8,057 nt of DNA from Planctomycetota bacterium (GCA_013816415.1 JACDEN010000102.1:1-8057), one strand, 5' to 3'; numbered from the stretch's first letter, positions 1 through 6,841 are shown. A program made the numbers and translations. The notes: generated from the letters alone by a model not told the origin.

Positions 1-466
1 CGCCATATTCGTAGCGACGCGAGCGGATCTCGAGCTGCGGTCCACCGGCTGGTTGGCGTCCGAGGAAGGAGTAGCCGATGCCGCCGATCGCCGTCAGCTC
101 GCAGTGGACGGTGCGCGCGGGCGCGATGCCATACCCGGCGAGCGCCTCGATCGTCGGTTCGTTCAGCGTCGTTCGCACGCCGGCCTCATCGTAGCTGAAC
201 CGGTTGGCGGAGAACGCCGCGCCATAGATGAAACCGCCGTGGCGTCCGAGCTTGCCCCGCATGTATTCCAGACCGACACGGGCGTTCAGCGCATCCGAAT
301 CGATGTGCGAATCGACGCCGTTGGTGGTGGATCGGGTGGTCAGGTCCTGCGCGACCATGCCGCCGAAAGCACGGACATCATCGAGGCGTAGGCGCTCGGC
401 GCTGTGCGCTGCGCAGAGCATCAACGACAGCAGGGCGATCAGACGGACGAGGACCACGGCCTGCAC
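1..466 (-). CDS. Exported protein, probable outer-membrane beta-barrel (5' part, truncated by window edge)
   Basis: The first 155 codons of a minus-strand gene are present; the 3' end lies beyond base 1. The reading frame is open from the TGA of the preceding gene (470-472). The earliest start is GTG at 466-464, and a second GTG three codons later is an alternative. Residues 1-23 form a signal peptide (VVLVRLIALLSLMLCAAHSA), with likely cleavage after HSA. The mature part has alternating polar/hydrophobic stretches rich in Gly, Tyr and Phe at about residues 59-69, 76-90, 104-115, 119-135 and 142-155 (for example FIYGAAFSANRFSY and ELTAIGGIGYSFLG). They are separated by polar turns, as in the strands of small outer-membrane barrels. 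The start lies 3 nt after the peptidase stop codon and has no obvious Shine-Dalgarno sequence, so it is probably translated by coupling. I do not recognise a named family. The barrel assignment is inference from the strand pattern; export is better supported. Confidence 0.75.
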   Translation of the reverse strand, partial: MQAVVLVRLIALLSLMLCAAHSAERLRLDDVRAFGGMVAQDLTTRSTTNGVDSHIDSDALNARVGLEYMRGKLGRHGGFIYGAAFSANRFSYDEAGVRTTLNEPTIEALAGYGIAPARTVHCELTAIGGIGYSFLGRQPAGGPQLEIRSRRYEYG

Positions 467-469
467 CGC

Positions 470-2446
470 TCAGGGAGCGAACTGGTCCTTGGCCTTGGCC
501 GGATCCTCGGCCTTGTCCTTGGGCGCATCCTTGGGCGCGTCCTTGTCCTTGCCGGTATCCTGGTCCCTCGCGGCGGCCTGCGCACCCTTGAAGTCGATGG
601 TCGGCCACCCTGACGAGGTGAACACCAATTTGGGCAGGGGAAGGTCGCCTCCGCTCATCTGCTTCGCGATCATCTTCGAAAGCAGCTGCGCCGCGCCCGA
701 AACCGGCGGCTGCGCCAGGGTCTTGACCGCATCCTCGCGTTCATTGTTCTCGGCCTGGGCCAGGGCCATGTACAACGAGATGTCCGGCATCTCCGGGCGG
801 AGATTCTGCGCGCGCAGGAAGCTGATGTAGGCTTCGTGCAGGTGCCCCGCCTGGAACTGCGCCGCGCCTTCGAGCATCGCGCATTCAGGCGCCTCGGAGG
901 CCTCGAGGTCGCGGGCGCGCTTGAGGTAGGTCACCGCCTTATCGACGTCGCCGCCGGAAGCCGCGAGCGCCTGGCCGAGCAGGAAATTGACGATGAACAT
1001 CGTCGGCCGCTTCTCGACCGCCTTGGTCAGGGGCGCGACGGCGTCGGCGGCCTTGCCCGAGCGCACCTTGGCCATGCCGCCGTACAGCAGCACATCGAAG
1101 CTGTCGCTGCCGAGGGCAGAGGCCTTGGCGAACAGGTCACCGGCCTTCGCCAGGTCATCCTGCTCGAGCGCCACCCGGCCGAGACCGACGTATCCTTCGG
1201 CGAGGTCCGGCGAGGCGGAGGTGCAGTCCATGAACAGCGCCTCGGCGCGTTCGAGGGCGGTCTTCTTGGCGGCGGGATCCTTGGACATGCGCGCGCGCAG
1301 CAGCTGCCAGTCGCCGCGATGATAGCGCATGATCGGCGCCTTCTTCAGGGCGGTCTCGTAATTCTTGAAGATCCAGTCCTTCCACAGCTTCTCGACCGAC
1401 AGGAGATCGTTGCCGTAGCAGTCCTTGAACACCTTCTCCTGCACCGAATAGAGGTACGGATTGAATTTCTCGCGGAAGGCCTCGTCGCGCAGGCCCTGGC
1501 TCAGGAGCGCCTGCTCCTGGGTCTCGGCCATCGACTTGAATTTATGCAGCATCTTGATGAAGGCGCCCTGGCGTCCGTCGTTCGAGATCATGAATTCGAG
1601 GACCGACCAGGCCTGCACGTACTGGATCTGGCTGCGCGTCTGGTCCTTCCAGGTGAAATCGAGATTGTCGAGATTCTTCACCTTGATGAACTCGGCCCAC
1701 GGGATGAGGCTGTTCTCCGCCAGCATCTCGACCAGCCAGCCTTCGCGCTGCTCGCGCTCCTCCTCGGGGTGGGTGCCGTTCCCGCGGCGGTACTCGAACA
1801 GTTCAGCGGTCCCCTCCTCGATCCAGCTCGGCACCTCGACGCCGTAGAGGATGAACGTGCGCATGAACAGGTGGCCCATCTCGTGGTACATGAACCGCAG
1901 CACCTGCTCGTCGGACATGCTCTCGTCCGACGCGCCGATCTCACGGATCCACACGCCGGTGTCCGCGCCGTAGTCGTCCTTCTCGCTGATGGTGCCGAAG
2001 AAGGCGCCGGGGATGGACTTGGTCTTGTAACGCTTCTGGAAATCGGTGAGGAACTCCTCGTACTTGCGCCAGACCCTGATGCGGATGGTCTTCTCGAACT
2101 TGTTGCCGGAGTAATGCTCGGCGTAGTCCTCGAAGCAGGTCGGCTTGAGGTTGTAGACCTTGAGGAAGAAGTTCGCGGTCTCGGTGATCGGCCGCAGGAT
2201 GCGCTTGGTGAAATCCTTCTGCTCGCCGATCGAGGTGCCGACGTCGGTGATGAACTTGAAGGGCTTCGACTCGGTGACCAGCGCGGCCGAGGCGGGCGCG
2301 GCATTCTTGTCCTTCGGGTTCGGCTTCACCGACGGCTTGGTGGTCTTCGGAGTCTCCTTGGGCGCGTCGGCGGCGGCCGCGAAGACCGGAATGATGGCCA
2401 GCATGGCGGCTATGAGCAGGACCTGCATCGCATAACGGAGCGGCAT
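470..2446 (-). CDS. Exported gluzincin-type zinc metallopeptidase with C-terminal TPR repeats
   Basis: The product is 658 residues from ATG 2446. I chose this start over the ATG at 2524 because it directly precedes a signal peptide (MPLRYAMQVLLIAAMLAIIPVFAAAA, cleavage near residues 24-27) and has GGGGA five bases upstream. A Lys/Pro-rich linker follows (about 29-50). The zinc motif HEMGH is at 188-192, and WIEEGTAE supplies Glu211. His192 and Glu211 are separated by 18 residues, the HExxH-x18-E spacing of M1/peptidase-MA gluzincins; DUF1570-type exported proteins are a similar group. Zinc binding and peptidase activity are therefore likely but not shown. Residues about 395-580 contain three to four TPR-like helix pairs (such as AEGYVGLGRVALEQDDLAKA), which are protein-binding scaffolds. 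The C-terminus (about 625-658) is a Lys/Asp/Ala/Pro tail. The substrate is unknown. The gene lies 106 bp after the large exoprotein gene and 3 nt before the barrel gene, so a shared transcript is likely. Confidence 0.9.
   Translation of the reverse strand: MPLRYAMQVLLIAAMLAIIPVFAAAADAPKETPKTTKPSVKPNPKDKNAAPASAALVTESKPFKFITDVGTSIGEQKDFTKRILRPITETANFFLKVYNLKPTCFEDYAEHYSGNKFEKTIRIRVWRKYEEFLTDFQKRYKTKSIPGAFFGTISEKDDYGADTGVWIREIGASDESMSDEQVLRFMYHEMGHLFMRTFILYGVEVPSWIEEGTAELFEYRRGNGTHPEEEREQREGWLVEMLAENSLIPWAEFIKVKNLDNLDFTWKDQTRSQIQYVQAWSVLEFMISNDGRQGAFIKMLHKFKSMAETQEQALLSQGLRDEAFREKFNPYLYSVQEKVFKDCYGNDLLSVEKLWKDWIFKNYETALKKAPIMRYHRGDWQLLRARMSKDPAAKKTALERAEALFMDCTSASPDLAEGYVGLGRVALEQDDLAKAGDLFAKASALGSDSFDVLLYGGMAKVRSGKAADAVAPLTKAVEKRPTMFIVNFLLGQALAASGGDVDKAVTYLKRARDLEASEAPECAMLEGAAQFQAGHLHEAYISFLRAQNLRPEMPDISLYMALAQAENNEREDAVKTLAQPPVSGAAQLLSKMIAKQMSGGDLPLPKLVFTSSGWPTIDFKGAQAAARDQDTGKDKDAPKDAPKDKAEDPAKAKDQFAP
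517..540 (-). repeat. Two 12-bp tandem units encoding the Asp-Ala-Pro-Lys tail
   Basis: CCTTGGGCGCAT and CCTTGGGCGCGT follow each other directly on the plus strand, with one mismatch. They encode the DAPKDAPK part of the metallopeptidase C-terminal tail. Related CCTTG steps flank them on both sides, consistent with growth by slippage. Confidence 0.5.
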
Positions 2447-2451
2447 GGGCG

Positions 2452-2456
2452 TCCCC
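2452..2456 (-). promoter_or_regulatory. Ribosome-binding site of the metallopeptidase gene, deciding its start
   Basis: GGGGA on the minus strand, five bases before ATG 2446. It favours this start over the upstream in-frame ATG at 2524, whose product would have 26 extra residues ahead of the signal peptide. Confidence 0.55.
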
Positions 2457-2473
2457 AACAAGGTGAGCCAGTG

Positions 2474-2500
2474 AAAGTATGCCAGAGGCTGCGAAAACAA
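2474..2500 (-). promoter_or_regulatory. Weak promoter-like pair upstream of the metallopeptidase gene
   Basis: Within the 106-bp gap, the minus strand reads TTGTTT (2500-2495), 15 bases, then TACTTT (2479-2474). The local A+T content is higher than in the surroundings. The spacer is short and the -10 match is poor, so this is only a possible internal promoter. The gene may instead be read from the exoprotein promoter. Confidence 0.15.
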
Positions 2501-2552
2501 CGGTGGATCTCCGTCCATTCGCACCGTGGCGGTGGCTTGGACCGACCTGGCG

Positions 2553-5500
2553 CTACCTCCCCAGCGGGATGCGGTTGTTGCCCTCGTACAGCTCCGGCAC
2601 GCCCTGGTCGGGATCCACGACCACGCTCCAACCCTCTGCCTGCGCCGGGACTCCCGACAGCTCGAAGGCGCGCGTACGCGGGGCGAGGTCGAGCGGCGGC
2701 TCGATCACGCCGAGCGACACCCTGGCCGCCACCGCGCCCGAGGGATCGACCAGCGCGACCACGGCCTCCGCGGCCTTGTTCCCGATGTTGTGCACGACGC
2801 CGACGACCTTGCCGCCTGCCACCCTGGCATCGAGGGAGGACAGCGCGAGATCGGCGCGGGCATAGATGTCGTCGAGCTTCTCGACCAGCTTCAGCTCGAG
2901 CACCTGCACGGATTTCGGCGACAGTACGAGATCGATGTCGGAGCCGCGCGACAACTCCAGCGATTCCTTTCGATCGAGGTGATCGGCCTGGTCGTCGCCA
3001 TCGCTGTCGGCGCCCGCGGTCAGCGCGTACCGTCCATGCTCGAGGCGCCACACCTTGGCGCGCCCTGTGAGCGGCTTGTCCGAGAGGTTGCAGATCAGCA
3101 CCTTGAGATGGTCACTGGTGGCGGCGGTGACGAGCGCGGCAAAATCGGTGCCGAGACCTTCCCAGCTGACCGCGTACGGATGGTTGAGCTTGTTGCGCGT
3201 CGAATAGCCGCCGGTGTAGGCGGTCGAGACGTTGTTCAGCGGATAGAGGAACACGCGATCGGTGAAGCACTCGACCGTGGTGTACATGTGCTTGAAGCGC
3301 TGCAGGTCCTCGATGTCGGCCTTGAGCGCGTCGATCAATGGCGCCTTGACGCCCTTCATGATCAGCTGGGCCTGCCAGCTCTTCTCGAGCGTGTCTTGGT
3401 CGGCCTCGGTCGGCGCGTACATGCCGAGCTCGATCAGTTCGGCGAGATGCAGGGTCGACTTGCCCTGGGCGAGCCAATCGGTGTACGGCTTCACGTGCGT
3501 CGCATCGCCGGTGATCTCGGCGATCGCCATCGAGACGCTGCCCGACATGCCCCACATCGCCGGGAAGGGCGTGGCCTCGCTCTCGGTCACGGTGTCTTCC
3601 GGGACCTTCACCGCGACCGCGTATTTTCCAGGTTGCTGATGGGCGGCCCAGCCGGCACCGTACTGGCGCAGCATCTCGACCACCTTCGGGCTGTGGTTGT
3701 ACCAGGCGGTCTCGAGCGCGGGATGGGTCAACAGGCAGTGCGCGCCGCCGTCGACTTCCGGAGTGCGATCGTTCTTCACATCGATGGATCCGGTTTCCGC
3801 GCGCTTGAAGTGGCGATGGCCGTTCGGCAGCAGGATGGTCGCCTTCTCGAGTCCGCGCGCGGCGATCATGCAGCGCTCGACATAGACCGGATCTCCGAAG
3901 TTCCAGTACAGCATGATCGATTCGTGGTTCATGCCCTCCTCGTAGGCGTGCAGCGGATCCATGGCGTACTTGTTCCAGCCGAGTTCCAGGTTGTTCCTCT
4001 CGGCGGTCTCGGCGAGCAGAGCGCCCGCGCGCAGCACCTCGCCGCCGGCTCCGTCACGCTCGAAGAAGGGGAAGGGCGCATAGTTGCCGAACATGTCGCT
4101 GTCATCCTGCACCTCGCCGCCGATCTCGCCGGTCGGGACCATGCGGTTGCGGATCCACCACGTCGGCACCTCGCGCGCCTGCATCCACGCCTGATGCGCG
4201 AGCACCGCCCACTCGGGCGCGCCTGGAACGACGTCGAAGCGCGTGGGATAGGCCGGCATCTGCTTTATCCGCTGCAGGATGTTGCGATGGATCCATTGGT
4301 CGTATTGGCGGGCGAGGTCGTCAGTGGGGTCGATCGCCTTGCACTGGTCGACCGTCTCGACGATCTCCTTCACCCAGCGCGTGTACGGCTTGTCGGCGGC
4401 CATGAACGCATCGACGTCCTCGGTCTTCCACCAGGCGTTCCACGGGCGCGCCTCGCTCATCACGCAATAGAAGCTGCGCATCAGGAACGAGCGGTACGCC
4501 AGGGCCTCGGGCCTGGCCTGGTCGCGGGTGATCGCGAACCGCTCGATCGTGGCTTCCGAGATCGCCACCGACTGCTCGAAGCGCAGCGACACCCACAGCT
4601 GCGCGCCCTTGGGAACGATCTGGTCGGGAAAATCGCAGATGACATGCACGCGTCCAGGACCGGACAGCTGGTAGTCGGCGCCATGCAGTTCGAGCCGGGG
4701 ATCCAGCGGATCCTGCACGCGCACGGTGAACTGCAGCCCGGCGGGGGCGCCGGGGATGCGCAGGTCGACGCCGATCGCCGACAGCGCGGTCTCCTCGGCC
4801 AACGGCTGCGACAGGACGTGCACCCAGCGCTGCCCGGCAAGGTCGAGTTTGGTCGGCGCACCGGCGGCGCCGAACGTGGTGCGGTCGGCATCGCCGAAGC
4901 GGGCGGCCAGATGCGTCTTCACCAGATCGGTGGCGGGCACGGCGGCGCCGATGGCCTCGCGCGAGGTCGCCGTCAGGCCGCCGAGTCCGGAGCGCGTCCG
5001 ATAGAAGGAGCAATCCGCCAGGCGGCCGTCGCCGACATCGAAGAAGCTCACGCGATCGGTGGCGATCGCCTCCTTGAAGAACGCGCGCGAGTCCTGCGCA
5101 TGGCCCGGGAACTCGTGGACCAGGGTGCCGCTCTTCGGATCGTCGAAGGTTGAGACGTCGCGGTAGAGCTTCGCCTGCACGCCGCCGCGCACGACCACCG
5201 CCTGGAAACCCAGTTTGTCCGCGAAGACGATGTGCACGCCGTTGTTGTTCAGATACGCGTAGTCCACCCCCGCGCCGCCGCCCGGCTGGTCGTATTCCCA
5301 ATAGTCCCCATCCCATTGTCCGCTCCTCGTCGATCCGTCGACCGGCGAACCGCAGAACGCCCGCTCGATGCGGCAGTCGGCGACGCGCAGCTTGGTCGCC
5401 ACCAACGGCACGTCGCCCGCCGCGACCGGGATGGCCGCGCCCGAATTCGCGGGCAGCGCATCGGGCACGACGCGCAGATGGCGGATCGTGGTGCCCTTGG

Positions 5501-6512
5501 CGCCTGGGTTGATCGAGATCACCATCAAGCCCTTGCCCTCGGGGCCGGCCGCGAAGCGTTTGGCGTAGACGACATAGTCGTCGCTGGGAACGACCGGCAG
5601 ATCCATCTTCTGGTCGATCTTCGGGTCGGCCTGCGGCGCGCGCATGCGCACCAGTCCATCGCCGCCCGACTTCGCCTCGAAGGTCATCAGGTAGTCCTGT
5701 CCCGGCCGCAGGCGGACGTCCTGCTGGACGTGGGTCTCCTTGGTGAAGCGCCAGACCGTTGCCTCGCCCTCCGTCACCGCGCCCGAGCTGCTGCCGTCGC
5801 CGCCCCAGCGCGCCTGGTCGGCGCCGTCGGGGCTGACCACCAGGTTGTCGCTTTCGACGAACGCCCGTCCCATCGCTTCGACCGGATGGTACGGGGCGCG
5901 CGGCGGCCAGATCGCGAGGCTGCCCGCTGGCGTGGTGTGGTCCTCGCGGCCGATCTTCAGGCCGAGGAGATCCCCGCGGCGGTAACCGGCCATCCCGAGA
6001 TCGCTCGCGGGGATCAAGAACTCGATCGTCCATGAGCCGGCGGCCAGGGTCGAGCGGACCTGCCATCCCGGATGCGCGCCGTCGACCGGCTTGTCGTTGC
6101 GCCGCCGGACGTCCTCCTGCGCGCTGTTCGCGTTGGTGATGAACTGGTCGTAGTCGAGCAGGTTCTGACCCGACCTGATGAAGACCTCGACGCAGTCGTC
6201 CTGCCAGACCGCGCTGGCACGCCCGGTGGTTTGCGCACGCAGCTTCGCGGGTTCTGGCTCGGCGATCGTGACCGCGATGAACAGCGCCAGGTCGCTGCAG
6301 CAGACCCGCGCCTCCATCGCCTTGGCCGCGAGGTCGGCTTTCGCGGGAACGGTGAAACCGGCCAGCACGCAGGCCTTGGACCAGCACGCGTCGTCGAGCC
6401 TGCCGTCGATCACTGGAGCGGTTCCGGTGCGCGGGATCACCAGCGACGGATCATCGGCACCAGGAAGGGTGCCGAGGGCAAGCAGGAGGACGGCGCAGAA
6501 ACGTGCACGCAT
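2553..6512 (-). CDS. Large exported multidomain protein: CBM9-like, beta-sandwich modules, unassigned helical core, CARDB-like C-terminus
   Basis: The product is 1319 residues. ATG 6512 has GGAG five bases upstream and begins a signal peptide (RFCAVLLLALGTLPGA, cleavage near 19). Residues about 30-220 match the CBM9-like carbohydrate-binding fold: APVIDGRLDDACW, DDCVEVFI, YDQFITNANSA, SWTIEFLIPASDLG and GDLLGLKIGRED, in that family's order. Residues about 222-350 look like a jelly-roll carbohydrate-binding module. About 365-660 are more beta-rich sequence of unknown family. About 665-1110 form a Trp- and acid-rich helical region with GEIGGEVQDDSD (795-806) and HAYEEGMNHES (855-865). This layout recalls (alpha/alpha)-barrel glycan lyases and hydrolases, but I cannot assign a family. 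About 1110-1215 are beta-rich and contain DSDGDDQAD, a DxDxDxxxD calcium-type loop. About 1220-1319 resemble CARDB (HNIGNKAAEAVVALVDPSG, then VVVDPDQGVPELYEGNN). Its role is probably extracellular or periplasmic glycan binding and perhaps cleavage. Enzymatic activity is inference. Confidence 0.93.
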   Translation of the reverse strand: MRARFCAVLLLALGTLPGADDPSLVIPRTGTAPVIDGRLDDACWSKACVLAGFTVPAKADLAAKAMEARVCCSDLALFIAVTIAEPEPAKLRAQTTGRASAVWQDDCVEVFIRSGQNLLDYDQFITNANSAQEDVRRRNDKPVDGAHPGWQVRSTLAAGSWTIEFLIPASDLGMAGYRRGDLLGLKIGREDHTTPAGSLAIWPPRAPYHPVEAMGRAFVESDNLVVSPDGADQARWGGDGSSSGAVTEGEATVWRFTKETHVQQDVRLRPGQDYLMTFEAKSGGDGLVRMRAPQADPKIDQKMDLPVVPSDDYVVYAKRFAAGPEGKGLMVISINPGAKGTTIRHLRVVPDALPANSGAAIPVAAGDVPLVATKLRVADCRIERAFCGSPVDGSTRSGQWDGDYWEYDQPGGGAGVDYAYLNNNGVHIVFADKLGFQAVVVRGGVQAKLYRDVSTFDDPKSGTLVHEFPGHAQDSRAFFKEAIATDRVSFFDVGDGRLADCSFYRTRSGLGGLTATSREAIGAAVPATDLVKTHLAARFGDADRTTFGAAGAPTKLDLAGQRWVHVLSQPLAEETALSAIGVDLRIPGAPAGLQFTVRVQDPLDPRLELHGADYQLSGPGRVHVICDFPDQIVPKGAQLWVSLRFEQSVAISEATIERFAITRDQARPEALAYRSFLMRSFYCVMSEARPWNAWWKTEDVDAFMAADKPYTRWVKEIVETVDQCKAIDPTDDLARQYDQWIHRNILQRIKQMPAYPTRFDVVPGAPEWAVLAHQAWMQAREVPTWWIRNRMVPTGEIGGEVQDDSDMFGNYAPFPFFERDGAGGEVLRAGALLAETAERNNLELGWNKYAMDPLHAYEEGMNHESIMLYWNFGDPVYVERCMIAARGLEKATILLPNGHRHFKRAETGSIDVKNDRTPEVDGGAHCLLTHPALETAWYNHSPKVVEMLRQYGAGWAAHQQPGKYAVAVKVPEDTVTESEATPFPAMWGMSGSVSMAIAEITGDATHVKPYTDWLAQGKSTLHLAELIELGMYAPTEADQDTLEKSWQAQLIMKGVKAPLIDALKADIEDLQRFKHMYTTVECFTDRVFLYPLNNVSTAYTGGYSTRNKLNHPYAVSWEGLGTDFAALVTAATSDHLKVLICNLSDKPLTGRAKVWRLEHGRYALTAGADSDGDDQADHLDRKESLELSRGSDIDLVLSPKSVQVLELKLVEKLDDIYARADLALSSLDARVAGGKVVGVVHNIGNKAAEAVVALVDPSGAVAARVSLGVIEPPLDLAPRTRAFELSGVPAQAEGWSVVVDPDQGVPELYEGNNRIPLGR

Positions 6513-6517
6513 GGATG

Positions 6518-6521
6518 CTCC
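6518..6521 (-). promoter_or_regulatory. Ribosome-binding site of the large exoprotein gene
   Basis: GGAG on the minus strand, with five bases before ATG 6512. It supports this start together with the signal peptide that follows it. Confidence 0.7.
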
Positions 6522-6556
6522 AGAGGACGACGCACGCCGCGCTGGCGGGTCGGTGA

Positions 6557-6570
6557 TGGGAACGTTCCCA
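6557..6570. promoter_or_regulatory. Candidate operator, perfect 14-bp palindrome with central CG
   Basis: TGGGAACGTTCCCA is a perfect palindrome centred on CG, 45 bp upstream of the exoprotein start codon. The form (TGG-AACGTT-CCA type) is that of LacI-family operators. One 14-bp palindrome could occur by chance in a window of this size, so the call rests on its position in the divergent region and on the related sites nearby. LacI-family binding is inference, and no regulator gene is in the window. Confidence 0.45.
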
Positions 6571-6576
6571 CGCTAG

Positions 6577-6590
6577 CGGGACCGTTTCGG
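6577..6590. promoter_or_regulatory. Degenerate second copy of the CG-centred motif
   Basis: CGGGACCGTTTCGG shares the GGGA-CGTT-C core with the perfect palindrome, and its centre lies 20 bp away, about two helical turns. It is only partly palindromic (4 of 7 pairs), so it would be a weak site at best. Confidence 0.25.
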
Positions 6591-6616
6591 ACGCCACGGA
6601 TATCAATCGCCCTGCG

Positions 6617-6630
6617 CGGAAACGGTGATC
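6617..6630. promoter_or_regulatory. Possible half-site GGAAACG
   Basis: CGGAAACGGTGATC has a good left half (GGAAACG) but a poor right half. Its GAAACGGT matches the reverse complement of the site at 6577-6590. Its centre is 40 bp from that site. It may be a half-site or chance. Confidence 0.15.
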
Positions 6631-6690
6631 GTCGATCCTGGTGACTTCGTCCCGAGGCGGCGCTCGCGTCGTACCGCGCCTATGCTCGCC

Positions 6691-6704
6691 GTGGAACGTT
6701 TCCG
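6691..6704. promoter_or_regulatory. CG-centred pseudo-palindrome on the kinase side
   Basis: GTGGAACGTTTCCG contains GGAACGTTTCC, which differs little from the perfect palindrome at 6557-6570 and has the same central AACGTT. It lies 137 bp before the kinase start. A TATGCT at 6681-6686 could be a weak -10 hexamer for the kinase. If so, this site would cover the transcription start, but no -35 is visible. Confidence 0.3.
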
Positions 6705-6817
6705 ACGCGACAGCACGGTCGATCCGGTGCTCGAGCGGTTCGCCGGCTGGCGCAGCGAGCAGCTGGCGCGACCGTGAGCGGGCCCGCAGGTAGCCGCCCA
6801 CGCGATCCCGGGGTATC

Positions 6818-6838
6818 CTCTGGGTACGACCCCCAGGG
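6818..6838 (+). promoter_or_regulatory. Hairpin over the kinase translation start
   Basis: CTCTGGG (6818-6824) can pair with CCCAGGG (6832-6838), giving seven pairs with one G-T wobble and a 7-nt loop. The right arm contains the only purine-rich AGGG before ATG 6842, and that AGGG is itself too close to the start for an ideal Shine-Dalgarno sequence. The hairpin could limit kinase translation. This is inference from base pairing alone. Confidence 0.3.
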
Positions 6839-6841
6839 ACG

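Larger units (their letters stand above)
6513..6841. other. Divergent intergenic region
   Basis: These 329 bp separate the minus-strand exoprotein gene from the plus-strand kinase gene and should hold both promoters. It contains the exoprotein ribosome-binding site, up to four CG-centred pseudo-palindromes and a hairpin next to the kinase start, each listed separately. I see no convincing sigma-70 -35/-10 pair for either gene and no RNA gene. A 50-codon open frame (GTG 6625 to TGA 6777) lies here but has no ribosome-binding site or recognisable product. Confidence 0.8.

Noticed and set aside
2447..2524. The upstream ATG 2524 as start of the metallopeptidase
   Set aside because: It would put 26 unrelated residues before a clear signal peptide, and ATG 2446 has its own ribosome-binding site.
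2522..2534. A CACCG-TGG-CGGTG inverted repeat after the exoprotein gene as a terminator
   Set aside because: The stem is only five pairs and no T-run follows on the minus strand, so intrinsic termination is unlikely.
836..3070. A 744-codon open frame on the plus strand opposite the peptidase gene and the end of the exoprotein gene
   Set aside because: It is antisense to genes with signal peptides and recognisable motifs. Its His/Arg/Leu/Gly-rich translation has no motif. Long antisense open frames are expected in G+C-rich DNA.
2526..5153. An 875-codon plus-strand open frame opposite the exoprotein gene
   Set aside because: It is a shadow of the real minus-strand gene: low-complexity composition, no signal or domain, and no ribosome-binding site recognised.
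4321..6387. A 688-codon minus-strand open frame in another frame of the exoprotein gene
   Set aside because: It is Arg/Gly/Pro-rich frame-shifted sequence of the true gene, without domain signatures.
6601..6606. TTGATA on the minus strand as a -35 box for the exoprotein gene
   Set aside because: It matches the -35 consensus well, but no -10-like hexamer lies 16-19 bases downstream; the sequence there is GGTCCC.
6625..6777. A 50-codon plus-strand open frame (GTG 6625, or ATG 6682, to TGA 6777) in the divergent region
   Set aside because: There is no Shine-Dalgarno sequence or recognisable product, and it overlaps the candidate operators. Its G+C-rich third positions only reflect the region.
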